A stretch of DNA of 64,000 nucleotides from Scatocola faecipullorum (GTDB lineage: Bacteria > Pseudomonadota > Alphaproteobacteria > RF32 > CAG-239): positions 18,586 through 82,585 of the forward strand of contig DVNC01000029.1 of the NCBI GenBank assembly GCA_018714685.1. The letters are read 5' to 3'. A program made the translations under genes and the position numbers. Shown piece by piece: positions 8,547 through 17,895 of the stretch; the stretch's first letter is position 1; every line of letters starts with the position of its first letter. The notes under the pieces were generated by a model. The model made no database searches. It saw only the letters and a program-made list of their open reading frames with translations, and was not told the origin of the DNA.

Positions 8547-8633
8547 CTCTTTCCCCCGTTGCCGCTGTTGTCTCCTGACGTTGATTTTATACGCCGCCGG
8601 CTTAAATACAAGCAAATATTTTATATGAAATAT

Positions 8634-8661
8634 AAAACCGCCGCGGTTGGGCGGCGGTTTT
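8634..8661 (-). terminator. Terminator of the LonC-like protease gene
   Basis: AAAACCGCCGC and GCGGCGGTTTT form an 11-bp stem with a 6-nt loop. It starts about 20 bp beyond the protease stop codon and lies upstream of the gpsA start. Confidence 0.8.
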
Positions 8662-8682
8662 ATGCTTAAAGCAAAACGAAAT

Positions 8683-11118
8683 TTATTTGCCCAGACAGCC
8701 GTGGGTCTCTCTGGCATAACGAACATAACATTTGTAATAATGTTCCAACCCTTTCTGAACCGCATAATTGACGGTTCCTTTGGGATATTCGCCGTTCTTG
8801 TTCGGCTTGCCCGCCGGCATGCCGGTCAGAATTTCAATACCGTCGTCAACCGTATCGACCGCCCAGATATGAAACTGTCCTTCCTCAACGGCCTGCAGAA
8901 CGTCTTCCCGCAGCATCAGAGAGCTGACATTGGTTCGCGGAATAATAACGCCTTGGTCCCCGGTCAGGCCGCGATGTTTGCACACGTCAAAGAAACCTTC
9001 GATTTTTTCATTGGCGCCGCCGATCGGCTGAATCTCGCCAAACTGGTTAATCGAACCGGTTACGGCAATATTCTGCTTAATCGGAATATTGGAAATGGCC
9101 GACAACAGGCAGTAATATTCGGTTGAGGAAGCGCTGTCGCCGTCAACGCCGCCGTAAGACTGTTCAAAAACAATCGAAGCCGACAAAGACAACGGCGATT
9201 CTTTGGCAAACCGGTTGGCAATCAGAGACGATAAAATTAACACGCCTTTGGTATGAATCGGACCGCTCATCTGAATTTCCCGCTCAATGTCGATGAATTC
9301 GCCTTTGCCCATCCGTACCTGGGTAGTAATGCGCGAGGGCTTGCCGAAAGAATTGCGCGAAAAGTTATAAACGACCAGGCCGTTAATCTGACCGACTTTG
9401 GCACCTTCCACGTCAATCAGAATAGTTCCTTTGTCAATCTGTTCCAGCATGGCCTGCTTAATGCGGTCACTGCGGTAAATTTGTTCGGAAATAGCCTGCT
9501 CAATGTGATTTTTGCCGATCTGATTGGCTTTTGATTTGCGGGCCCAGAAATCGGCCTCCCGCAGCAAATCGCCGATGGATGCGATATGCGCGGTCAGCTT
9601 TTCGGAATCTTCGGCCAGCCGCGAAGAATATTCAATAACTTTGGCGACGGCCTGTTTGTTGAGTGAACGGATTTTTTTCTTTTTGGAAAGTGAACCGATT
9701 AATTTGGCATATTCAACCTCGTTTTCAAAGGTTCTGTCCATCAGCACGCCGAAGTCGGCTTCAACTTTGAAATAATCGCAGAAATCCGGGTCACGCTCTG
9801 TCAGCATTTCATAAAGTTCTTCGTCGCCGGTCAGAATAACCTTGATGTCCAGCGGAATAGGGCAGGGATCGAGCGAAATCGTGGTAAAGCAGGTTTCGTC
9901 GCTCGGGGTTTCAATTTTTACCGTTTTGGAGGCCAAAGCGCGTTTCAGAGAATCCCAGGAATAAGGCTGCAACAGAAGCTTACGGGCATCCATTAACAGA
10001 AAGCCGCCGTTGGCGCGATGCAGGGCGCCGGCCTTAATCAGAGTAAAGTCGGTGACCAAAGCGCCGTATTGTTGGATTCGTTCCACGCGGCCGACCAGAT
10101 TGGCCTGGGTCGGGTGGTCAAGCAGAACGATCGGCGCACCGGCATCTTTTTCGTTTTTGACAATTACATTGACTTTCAGTTTGGAGAACTTGTCGTCTTC
10201 AGACTTGTTCATCCGATTCAGCAAAGCCGACAACGGATCGCCTTCTTCGGAAGCGGCCGGCTGTTCGGAAGCGGGCAGAAAATCGTCAATATTGTCGATA
10301 ATGTGTTTTTGAATGTTTTTAAGAAATTCAACCGCTCCTTTATGGCTTTTGTGCTTATGGCGCAAAGCGTCGATCGGATTTTTTACCGCCGCTTTAATGA
10401 ACTTCTCACGCAGCTGCTGGGATTCTTTGCGCTGTTTGTCTTCCCAGCTCGGCAGATCCTGCGCGGTGTTTTCGATTTCCTCCTGCATATAGTTAAGGTC
10501 TTCAATCAGCGACTTCTTTTCTTCTTCGGGAAGTTCGTCGAAAGCGTCCGGACTCAAAACTTCGCCGTTCTTAACCGGGGCAACCACAAGGCCGACCGGC
10601 ATATGCAGCAGAGAAACGCTTTTGCCTTTGGCCTTTTTCTGCAACAGGCGGATATATTCTTCTTTTTTCTGCTTGTATTTTTCCTTAATAATGGTTTCGG
10701 CCGCTTTATATTCATCGCTGTCAAGGATGGCGTTGATTGAAGTGCTCAGTTCTTCAATCAGTTTGTCGATGTCTTTGGCAAATTCGCTCGCTTCTCCGGC
10801 AGGAAAATTAATTGCAATCGGTTTATAGGGTTCTTCAAAATTGTAAACATAAGCCCAGTCGTCCGGAGTTGGGCGGCTTTTGGCCTCTTTTTCGAGAATA
10901 CGCTTGACCAGACTTGTCTTTCCGGTGCCTTCCGGCCCCAGACAGAACAGATTATATCCTTTAGACTTGATGTTAATGCCCAGCTCTACGGCGCTGATAG
11001 CACGATCCTGTCCGAGAGCCGACAGGCGTTCTTCAAGGTCTGCGGTACTGGTAAAGTCAAATTTTTTAGGGTCGCATACCCGGTAAAGCTCTTCTCTTTT
11101 TAATTTGGAGATTGTCAT
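8683..11118 (-). CDS. ATP-dependent Lon-family protease (AAA_32 / LonC-like)
   Basis: 811 residues from the second ATG, chosen because AGGG lies upstream and homologues begin at a similar point; an alternative ATG at 11139 adds seven residues. The N-terminal AAA core has the Walker A GPEGTGKTS. A long insert and coiled-coil follow (KQKKEEYIRLLQKKAKGK). The C-terminal protease domain carries the Ser-Lys dyad S662 (DGDSAS) and K705 (GANEK), 43 residues apart as in Lon. It lacks the N-terminal LON substrate domain, as in the LonC/YcbZ group. It is likely cytosolic, with protein quality-control activity. Confidence 0.9.
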   Translation of the reverse strand: MTISKLKREELYRVCDPKKFDFTSTADLEERLSALGQDRAISAVELGINIKSKGYNLFCLGPEGTGKTSLVKRILEKEAKSRPTPDDWAYVYNFEEPYKPIAINFPAGEASEFAKDIDKLIEELSTSINAILDSDEYKAAETIIKEKYKQKKEEYIRLLQKKAKGKSVSLLHMPVGLVVAPVKNGEVLSPDAFDELPEEEKKSLIEDLNYMQEEIENTAQDLPSWEDKQRKESQQLREKFIKAAVKNPIDALRHKHKSHKGAVEFLKNIQKHIIDNIDDFLPASEQPAASEEGDPLSALLNRMNKSEDDKFSKLKVNVIVKNEKDAGAPIVLLDHPTQANLVGRVERIQQYGALVTDFTLIKAGALHRANGGFLLMDARKLLLQPYSWDSLKRALASKTVKIETPSDETCFTTISLDPCPIPLDIKVILTGDEELYEMLTERDPDFCDYFKVEADFGVLMDRTFENEVEYAKLIGSLSKKKKIRSLNKQAVAKVIEYSSRLAEDSEKLTAHIASIGDLLREADFWARKSKANQIGKNHIEQAISEQIYRSDRIKQAMLEQIDKGTILIDVEGAKVGQINGLVVYNFSRNSFGKPSRITTQVRMGKGEFIDIEREIQMSGPIHTKGVLILSSLIANRFAKESPLSLSASIVFEQSYGGVDGDSASSTEYYCLLSAISNIPIKQNIAVTGSINQFGEIQPIGGANEKIEGFFDVCKHRGLTGDQGVIIPRTNVSSLMLREDVLQAVEEGQFHIWAVDTVDDGIEILTGMPAGKPNKNGEYPKGTVNYAVQKGLEHYYKCYVRYARETHGCLGK

Positions 11119-11201
11119 CTTGAAAAAATCCCTATACATGTAAATTTATGATGCTATGGTTGAATATAATAATGAAAAAACTAATTTAGCGTAAAGATTT
11201 T

Positions 11202-12689
11202 ATGATTAAGCTCGAATATGTCGTATTTTTTTTGCTCTTTGCCGGTTCTGGTGCTTACGTCTGGCATTTTTTCCGCCGTCTCAGGCGTGACCATTTTTCC
11301 AAGCTTGTCGAACGGGCGTTTCTGCGCCGGCAGGCTTCCGGCGGTGAAAATGCTTTTTTCTGCGAGCCGTTGCTGCGACGCATTGTTGTTTTGCTGCTTC
11401 GCGATGGAAAAAAAGCCCTCCGTCCGCTGCTTGCTCTGACGCTTGGCCGTCACACGCCGGCCGAAAAATATCTGCGTTCCCGCGGCCGTGAGCTGGAGGC
11501 ATTGCTGCTTCGGGCGCATGTTTCGCCGCAACGGGCACTGCCGGGGTTAAAAAAATATGTAAGAAAAAATCCGCAAAACCGGTTTGCCCTGGCCGCATTG
11601 GCTGAATTATGCTTTGTTGCCGGCGATGCCGGACATGGCCAGGCCGCTCTGGATAATATCAGTTTGAAACGCGCTCCGCGTTATGTGCTGGGAATTTACT
11701 GGTATTATCAAACCTCGTTTTATCTTCGCGAAGGGGATATGCTGGCCGCATCGCAGGCCTGTGTAAGGGCTGAAAAATATTTTCTCCGCGAAAAGGCTTT
11801 TTATGCCGCGGCCCGCTGCCGTTTGCTGATGGGAACCGTTTACCGTGTCTGTTTTGTGGAAGATGTGGCTTCTTTTATGTTTCGCGGGGCGCTTAAAATC
11901 TTTGAGCAGCTGCATTGTCCGCAAGGCCGGGCGGCAGCTTTCGGCAACCTCGGCATGCTCAACGCGTTGACGGAACATTTTGGCGAGGCGCAGGGATATT
12001 TTGAACAGGCCCGGGAATTATATGACGGTATAAATGCCGTCCGCGGTCGGGCGGAAATAGATAACCAGCTTGGCCTTCTGGAAATCTTGCGCCGGAATTT
12101 TTCCCGTGCGGAAAAATATCTTCAAACTGCCGCTCAAGGACATGAACAGGCAGATTCTCTGCCCGGATTGGCTCTGAATGCCGAACTGTTCAGCTACTTG
12201 GAAGCCGCCCGAAACCGCCATGTCCTTTCCCGCCGCTATGCCGAAAAAGCCGAAGAACTTTACCGGCGGATAGGCAATGAATCAGCCCGTCTCGAAAGCC
12301 TGTATCTTCAGGCAGAGGCCTGGTATGCCGGTAAAAAAGATAAAAAAGCCGAAACGGTTCTGCGCCGGATAATTCAAGAAGCCGGCGGTCATTCGACCAG
12401 TTTTCACATAGCCAATGCTTACAGCCTGCTGGGTTTGGTTTTTATGCGTCGGGGTGAACTGCAGCGGGCTAAAGGGCTGTTTCAGCAGTCGCTGGAGCAG
12501 GAACAGAAAAACGATCGCTGGAGCGGACAGGCCTGCGACTATGCCAATATCGGTTTGCTGGAACTGCGCTGCGGCCGAAAGGAACAGGCCAAAACCCATT
12601 TGAATGCCGCGCTTGAACTGGCCTTAAATCTGGACAATCGGGAAATGGCCGATTTTCTGAAACGGGAATTGGAAAAACTAAAAGCTTAA
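11202..12689 (+). CDS. Membrane-anchored tetratricopeptide-repeat protein
   Basis: 495 residues: one N-terminal membrane segment (about 5-22), a basic stop-transfer (RRLRR), then helical repeats to the end. TPR-type units are clear in the second half, e.g. FGEAQGYFEQARELYDGIN, FSRAEKYLQTAAQGH, LQRAKGLFQQSLEQE and KEQAKTHLNAALELA. It would act as a scaffold on one face of the inner membrane. It diverges from the protease gene, and its 3' end overlaps the converging EEP-like gene by 12 bp. No catalytic domain is visible. Confidence 0.8.
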   Translation: MIKLEYVVFFLLFAGSGAYVWHFFRRLRRDHFSKLVERAFLRRQASGGENAFFCEPLLRRIVVLLLRDGKKALRPLLALTLGRHTPAEKYLRSRGRELEALLLRAHVSPQRALPGLKKYVRKNPQNRFALAALAELCFVAGDAGHGQAALDNISLKRAPRYVLGIYWYYQTSFYLREGDMLAASQACVRAEKYFLREKAFYAAARCRLLMGTVYRVCFVEDVASFMFRGALKIFEQLHCPQGRAAAFGNLGMLNALTEHFGEAQGYFEQARELYDGINAVRGRAEIDNQLGLLEILRRNFSRAEKYLQTAAQGHEQADSLPGLALNAELFSYLEAARNRHVLSRRYAEKAEELYRRIGNESARLESLYLQAEAWYAGKKDKKAETVLRRIIQEAGGHSTSFHIANAYSLLGLVFMRRGELQRAKGLFQQSLEQEQKNDRWSGQACDYANIGLLELRCGRKEQAKTHLNAALELALNLDNREMADFLKRELEKLKA

Positions 12690-13592
12690 TTCAACCAGCA
12701 GCGGATGCCGGGCATTGCCGTCTTTGTTCAGCAAAGAAACGTCTTTGACGCCGAAGTTCTTATAAGCCAAAACATTCAGGCTCGGCACTCCGAAAGGGTT
12801 AAACCAACAGGAACCGTTGCTCAGGATAACGCGGTTTTTGACTTCCAGACTGGTTTTGTTCAAAAACTTTTTGAAAGTATCGGACCAGGCCGGAATGCCG
12901 AACTCTCCGATAATGATAACCGGATTGTCCTGAGCGGTAACAAATTCGGCCAGATTGTGATAAACCGTTTTTTCATCCCGATGTGACAGGCCTGACAGAT
13001 CAATGTTAATCAAGACCAAAGGCTGCTCTTCGGCAATAAAACTCATGTAAGAAGCCGTAAAACGCGGGGACAGGCGAAGCTTGCCCGATTTAAGCGGCAT
13101 GTGGCGGCTGACCATAAAACTGTTTTTCCAGTCGTTGTCTTCGTTAAACAGATAATATCCGGGATAATTGCTCAAATCAAACCCCGGCAGCCGGGAACGG
13201 TTGACCGCAATAACGTCAGCGCGTTCCGCCCGGGCCTGCTGTAATAAGGCTTCGCCGTTTCGGGTGTGGTTTTGATAAAGGATGACTAAACGCTGCTGCC
13301 CGTCGTTTTCGATGTTTTTAAATAAATTGGCGCTGGAGGCAATCGACATGTAGTTGACCACAATCAGCAGGCAGGCAAACAGGGCTTGAATAAAAAACCG
13401 GTTGGCCAGCGCATAGAAAAAGACGAACAGCAGATATATATATATCTGAAACTGCCATTGGTTGATAAAAGCGCTGAACCCCGAACTGCGGTCAAACAAA
13501 GCCAGAAAAGAGGTAATGCTGATGATGCCGAGCGAGGTGTTAAGCAGGAAATTTATTCTTGCATGCTTTTTTTTCTGACTGAGGTAACCCAT
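12678..13592 (-). CDS. Membrane protein with degenerate endonuclease/exonuclease/phosphatase (EEP) domain
   Basis: 304 residues: about three N-terminal membrane helices (18-85), then a soluble domain that follows the EEP pattern. Segments match by position: LVILYQNHTRNGEALLQQ (opening strand and helix), ERADVIAVNRS where EEP enzymes have DxxxLQE, NPVIIIGEFGIPAWS where they have GDFN, and ARHPLLVEL where they have SDHxP. The catalytic Glu, Asp, Asn and Asp-His pair are thus all replaced or altered. The architecture resembles three-helix membrane EEP proteins near envelope genes. It is inferred to be a non-catalytic relative. Confidence 0.55.
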   Translation of the reverse strand: MGYLSQKKKHARINFLLNTSLGIISITSFLALFDRSSGFSAFINQWQFQIYIYLLFVFFYALANRFFIQALFACLLIVVNYMSIASSANLFKNIENDGQQRLVILYQNHTRNGEALLQQARAERADVIAVNRSRLPGFDLSNYPGYYLFNEDNDWKNSFMVSRHMPLKSGKLRLSPRFTASYMSFIAEEQPLVLINIDLSGLSHRDEKTVYHNLAEFVTAQDNPVIIIGEFGIPAWSDTFKKFLNKTSLEVKNRVILSNGSCWFNPFGVPSLNVLAYKNFGVKDVSLLNKDGNARHPLLVELSF

Positions 13593-13662
13593 TATTAAAC
13601 TATTTCTGCTAAAGATTTTTTAATTGTTTTTTGGCAAATATCAAACGATAATAGCCTTTAGA

Positions 13663-13690
13663 TTGACACATTCTAACATTAAAATCTAAT
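13663..13690 (+). promoter_or_regulatory. Sigma-70-type promoter
   Basis: TTGACA (13663-13668) and TCTAAT (13685-13690) are separated by 16 bp and lie about 25 bp upstream of the ATG at 13714, implying a very short leader. Confidence 0.5.
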
Positions 13691-13713
13691 TTGTAAATGG
13701 TGCCGTTGAAAAT

Positions 13714-15081
13714 ATGTATGAACAGATAATAACTATGCTCTCCGCAACGGATTATATGAGTATTGTCGCCAATGACATTAATGCCCTGGCCGGAATGTTT
13801 GAGCGTTATCTGTCCGGCGCCGACAATCTTCGGATTGTCTCTATCATACTGATGCTGCTGGCTTTTATCCTTTTCTTATTTTTGATTATCATCTTATATG
13901 TCAAATCGATTATTTCTTTTTTGAAAAGCGAGAACAAAAAGACTCCCGCGCCCTATGAAACCGTTTCCGAAGAAGATGAAGCAGCTGCCGCGCTTGACGA
14001 TGAACTTGAACTGGAGCGCGAATTGGAAAGGGAGCTTGAACGCGAGCTTGAGCTTTCCCGCGCCGCCAAATTCCGCAGCGATGCCGAAGAGCAAAAACAG
14101 CGGGAACAGGAACAGCAGGAAAAAGAAAAAATGCCGCCCGAACCCCGGGTCGCAGCTGCGAAAGAAAACAATAAAAACAACATGCTTGATCTGGACTGGA
14201 AAAAGGGCAAGCGCCCTGAGGTCGATGCTGCCGTTCCGCCGATAGATCCCGCCGCTCTGCAATACAAACAAAGCCGCAAGTCTCTTGAAGATTTAATCGG
14301 ACTGATTATTGATATGATCGGCCGCGGCGTCGATGAACTTAAAATTGCCCAAACCATCATGTTCCGCAATCAGGGAGAAAATTCGGAAGAAGATATTATC
14401 CAGACGGTTGAAGCCATAAAGGAATTTGTCGCGCTCTGTGTCAGCGGCAAATTTAAAGGGCTTTCCGCGGAAAAAAATCTGCCGGCCGAAGATGAAGCGC
14501 TTTTTCATTTGGCAAAAGGCGATGCCTCGCTGGCGCTGGCTTTGCTGGAAGCGCTGATGGATAAAAACATTGAGTATTCGGCAGCTTTGCCCGTCGGCGA
14601 CAAAAGAGACGCCCTTTTTGCCGAAACCTCTGGCTATGCCTCTGTTTTCGGAACTCTGGCCGCCATGTCCGATCCGCATCTGGCAACCGGTTCTTTTGAA
14701 TTGGCGGTGGAGTTGTCTCCGCAGAATGTTAATGCCTGGAGTCGGCTGGCCGATATGTATCACCTTCTGGAATCTCATCAAAAAGCCATGTGGGCTTATC
14801 AGCAGGTTTTGGAGATGGCAGACGAAGAATTGAGCCCGCAGCAGATTGCCAATGCCAATAAAATCCTCTCACAATATTACTATGCGCAGGGAAACAGCCT
14901 GCAGGCCGCCAAACTTTATAATCAAAGCAAGCAGTTTTATGATTCGATCGGCATTAACCGCCGCTTGGATAAAAAAGAAATCGAAATCATCGAAATTATC
15001 GAATCCCGCCAGCAAAATGATCTGGAAACGACGATTGCCCGCCTGCTTTCCGGCAACTCAACGCGAAACGGATATGCCTGA
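13714..15081 (+). CDS. Membrane-anchored protein with charged coiled coil and TPR-like C-terminus
   Basis: 455 residues. One strong membrane helix (about 42-68) is followed by an acidic linker, a Glu/Leu/Arg repeat (ELERELERELEREL, about 92-108) and a Gln/Glu-rich stretch typical of a long charged helix. The C-terminal half is helical with TPR-like units (ASLALALLEALMDKN, ATGSFELAVELSPQN, QKAMWAYQQVLEMA). No enzyme motif. It is followed directly by a terminator. It resembles the protein at 11202-12689 in plan (membrane anchor plus repeats) but not in sequence. Confidence 0.75.
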   Translation: MYEQIITMLSATDYMSIVANDINALAGMFERYLSGADNLRIVSIILMLLAFILFLFLIIILYVKSIISFLKSENKKTPAPYETVSEEDEAAAALDDELELERELERELERELELSRAAKFRSDAEEQKQREQEQQEKEKMPPEPRVAAAKENNKNNMLDLDWKKGKRPEVDAAVPPIDPAALQYKQSRKSLEDLIGLIIDMIGRGVDELKIAQTIMFRNQGENSEEDIIQTVEAIKEFVALCVSGKFKGLSAEKNLPAEDEALFHLAKGDASLALALLEALMDKNIEYSAALPVGDKRDALFAETSGYASVFGTLAAMSDPHLATGSFELAVELSPQNVNAWSRLADMYHLLESHQKAMWAYQQVLEMADEELSPQQIANANKILSQYYYAQGNSLQAAKLYNQSKQFYDSIGINRRLDKKEIEIIEIIESRQQNDLETTIARLLSGNSTRNGYA

Positions 15082-15085
15082 TTTT

Positions 15086-15117
15086 AACAAAGCCCCGGAT
15101 TTCCGGGGCTTTGTTTT
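15086..15117 (+). terminator. Terminator of the 13714 gene
   Basis: AACAAAGCCCCGGA pairs perfectly with TCCGGGGCTTTGTT around 2 nt, followed by TT. It can serve both the plus-strand gene and the converging minus-strand gene at 15121. Confidence 0.8.
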
Positions 15118-15120
15118 AGA

Positions 15121-15957
15121 TCAGCTTCTTTGCTGCGGGTGCTTTTCTCCCAGCAGGTGCAGCGAAAGATTTCTTTTCGGAGCGGCGCTCTTGCCGTTAA
15201 GAACTTTCTGTTTTGCCGCTTTTTTCTTAATTGCCTTTTGTTGCTTCGGGTCTTTGCGGCCGGTTTTCTCCAGCAGAATTTTTGCCACTTTCTTTTCGTC
15301 GGCAGCCTGCGCCACCTGTTGCAGGTTCAGCCCTTCGACAGCTTTGATACCGCTGACTTTGCGAATGTTGTTGATACCGCGCAGAACCTGAATATAGCGC
15401 CCCTCGGTAAATTGGCCGTTTTTAATTTTTAACCCTTTGGCCAAATCCTGCTTAATGATGTTTTCCATGCCTTGGGCATCCAGTGTCGGGTTAAGCATAT
15501 TCCGATTGACCGTTTCCTTTTGCAGTCCTTTCAGTCCGGCTTCCTGTGCCGTTTTGTTGGCCATTGCCAAAGCCTCCAGCTTGCCGGCGTCATTTTGCAT
15601 TTTAATCTGATGCAGTGTCTGCTGCTGTTTGAAAATTCTTTTTTCGTCTTCATTCAGGGCATTAAACAGAGAATTGGCTTCCTGCAGACTTTGCGAAGGA
15701 ACGAAAACGGAATCGTTTTCATCCTCTTCGTCTTCGTCAAAGACATCTTTTATTTTTTTGCGGATTTTCTTTAAACCGGCGGGAAGGTCTGCCGGTGTCA
15801 GCGGATTGCTTTTCTGAAGGCCGTTTTTCTTTTTGGCGTCATAAAGAACCGCCTCTTTGGTGTTTACCTTCAGAGAAAGTTTCTCGCTGCTGCCAAACCC
15901 TGGTTTCTTCCATTCAATATTAGGATTAGAAGAATTGTCTTCCATTTTCTGCTCCAT
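15121..15957 (-). CDS. Charged, Lys/Gln-rich protein of unknown function
   Basis: 278 residues, no signal peptide or membrane segment. The N-terminus is polar, then comes an acidic run (DVFDEDEEDENDS, about 92-104), then helical Gln/Lys-rich sequence and a very basic C-terminus (KKKAAKQK). No domain is recognised. It stands alone between a converging TPR gene and the PAS protein. Composition suggests a nucleic-acid-associated or exported effector-like protein, but there is no direct evidence for either. Confidence 0.6.
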   Translation of the reverse strand: MEQKMEDNSSNPNIEWKKPGFGSSEKLSLKVNTKEAVLYDAKKKNGLQKSNPLTPADLPAGLKKIRKKIKDVFDEDEEDENDSVFVPSQSLQEANSLFNALNEDEKRIFKQQQTLHQIKMQNDAGKLEALAMANKTAQEAGLKGLQKETVNRNMLNPTLDAQGMENIIKQDLAKGLKIKNGQFTEGRYIQVLRGINNIRKVSGIKAVEGLNLQQVAQAADEKKVAKILLEKTGRKDPKQQKAIKKKAAKQKVLNGKSAAPKRNLSLHLLGEKHPQQRS

Positions 15958-16086
15958 AATAAATATCGTGTTTCTAACGAACTCTTACACTGTGCCATAA
16001 AATCGCCGTTTTGTCAATTATTGTCGGTAATTTTACGGAAAATCAGGGATTTTCTAGCGATTTATGATTTTGTCTAGTAAATGTAA

Positions 16087-17778
16087 TTATCGGTTGTCGG
16101 CTGTTTTTTGGCAGGTGACCATAATTGAACCGTCTGATAACAGCGATGATAAAACTTCGACCGACGAATTGTCGCTGCGAACCAGGCGAAAGGTCTTGGT
16201 CGTTGCATTCATCAAATGAGTAATGATGTCGTTTTTCAGCGCCTGCCAGTCTTCGACATTGCCGAAATATCGCTGATGGGCATCCCATAATTCGGCGATA
16301 CTGGGCTCTTTTTGCAAAAAGATCTCCGGTAACGACCAAAGTTTCAGATAAGCCTGATTATAAAATTTTAAACGCCCGTTAGAACCAAAGATAACCACTC
16401 CGTCAAACAAATTGTCTAACACTTCCTGCTGCACGGCTAACAAAGAGTTATAAGCCCGCCGAGTGGCCAAACGGTCGGAAACATCCTCAAAGGCAAAAAT
16501 CAGCCCGCCCATCGGATGCGGAGCGCGCACCCGGCGGATGGTATTGCCGTTCGGCAGGTGCAACAAGTCTTCTTTAGGTTCGATAATTGTTGAAAAGTCT
16601 TTTTGTTCGTCTGCCTTATACAGCCTGAAATCGGGAACTTCGGGCAGCATTCTCTTTTCTCGGATAACGTCGAGAAAAGCGGCATAGCTGGGCTGGCTCT
16701 CCAGCCATATATCTTCCAGTCCCCAGAACGAGGCGAAAGATTTGTTGTAAAAAGCCAGTTTAAAATTATTGTTAAAAACGGCAAATGCCGTCCCCAGCGT
16801 CCCGAGAATTTCCAAATGGGCGTCTTGATGCAGCTTAAAGTTTCTTTTCAGTTCATCCAATTCGGTCACGTCTATCAATGCGCCGGCCAGACAAATTTTA
16901 TCCAAACTCTGTTCGGCGTGAAAAGGCGCTTCGATAGCCTCATAACTCCGTCTTTCGCCGTCTTTAATCACTCGGACGGTTTGTTTCCTTGTCCGGTTGG
17001 CGGCCTGTGCCTGCAATGCCAGATTGCCGGAAACGCTTTCATTGTTGACGCTCATAATTTCAGCCTGTTTGGCAATAATGTCTTCTTTACTGCTTTCCCG
17101 GGTAAATTCCTGATATTTTTTGTTAACCAGCACCAGCCGCAATTTTTCGTCCCTCAGCCAGACGGGATAGGCAAGATTGTCAATCAGGTCCTCCAGCTGC
17201 CGGATTTTATCAAAAGCCTGCTTTTTCTCTTCTTCCAGATAGTCAATTTTATTGGTTTCGCGGCTCACGTCCCGAAACCAAATCATGTCGCAGTAAACGT
17301 TGCCGTCCTGACCGTTAATGCGTGAACCTGACAAATTCAAATGCCGGTTGCTGTTTTTTAATACAAATTCATCTTCAAAAGATATGCCGTCTTCTTTCAG
17401 ACAAGCGACATATTTTCTGATTTTTCCGGCGTCCTCGCGGGTAAAACGATTAAGAATATCCTCAAAGACGGATGCCGTTCCTCCCGGAAGATTCATCAGA
17501 ACGGCTAAACGGCGCGAGCAGCGTTCTTTAACCGTTTTACAGGGGTCATTGACTTTCTCGTCGGGATAAATAAAAGCAAAATAACCGTCTTTGGACGCAT
17601 AGAGTGTTTCGGCATAACGTTCGCGATCCCGGTTCAGAAAATAATTTTTTTGCCGCAGTTTCAAAATGTTAATTCCCTGCGCTCCCATCAAAATCAGCAG
17701 CACGGCCAAACCCAGCCCCAGTGTGTACCAGAGTTCGGGGGCGGCATAAAACATGTCAATCAGCAGAGCTTCGTTCAT
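16087..17778 (-). CDS. Membrane-anchored multi-PAS sensor lacking a histidine-kinase domain
   Basis: 563 residues: one membrane helix (about 12-32), a linker, then PAS-type modules to the C-terminus. The last two follow the alphaproteobacterial PAS_7 pattern: FAVFNNNFKLAFYNKSF..WGLEDIW, PHPMGGLIFAFEDVSDR, LDNLFDGVVIFGSNGRLKFYN and LSDGSIMVTC. In related DivL-type sensors, a dimerisation/phosphoacceptor helix and HATPase domain follow at this point. Here the protein ends (TADNR) and the next 130 bp contain no remnant. It diverges from tsaB. Output without a partner kinase is unclear. Confidence 0.75.
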   Translation of the reverse strand: MNEALLIDMFYAAPELWYTLGLGLAVLLILMGAQGINILKLRQKNYFLNRDRERYAETLYASKDGYFAFIYPDEKVNDPCKTVKERCSRRLAVLMNLPGGTASVFEDILNRFTREDAGKIRKYVACLKEDGISFEDEFVLKNSNRHLNLSGSRINGQDGNVYCDMIWFRDVSRETNKIDYLEEEKKQAFDKIRQLEDLIDNLAYPVWLRDEKLRLVLVNKKYQEFTRESSKEDIIAKQAEIMSVNNESVSGNLALQAQAANRTRKQTVRVIKDGERRSYEAIEAPFHAEQSLDKICLAGALIDVTELDELKRNFKLHQDAHLEILGTLGTAFAVFNNNFKLAFYNKSFASFWGLEDIWLESQPSYAAFLDVIREKRMLPEVPDFRLYKADEQKDFSTIIEPKEDLLHLPNGNTIRRVRAPHPMGGLIFAFEDVSDRLATRRAYNSLLAVQQEVLDNLFDGVVIFGSNGRLKFYNQAYLKLWSLPEIFLQKEPSIAELWDAHQRYFGNVEDWQALKNDIITHLMNATTKTFRLVRSDNSSVEVLSSLLSDGSIMVTCQKTADNR

Positions 17779-17895
17779 TTTTCACGCGATTTAACCATAA
17801 AATTATTGTATCTGCTCTGAATCTATAATATAAAACAAAATAATAAAACCCTAAAAACGGTTAATTGAACAAAAAACTGACAGGCAAAACCTAAG

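Noticed and set aside
8547..8765. N-terminal extension of gpsA
   Set aside because: It would place 73 residues before the Rossmann start and run through the upstream terminator; the ATG at 8546 has the ribosome site.
13430..13450. AT-repeat palindrome CAGATATATATATATCTG
   Set aside because: It lies within the EEP-like coding region; chance low-complexity is the simplest reading.
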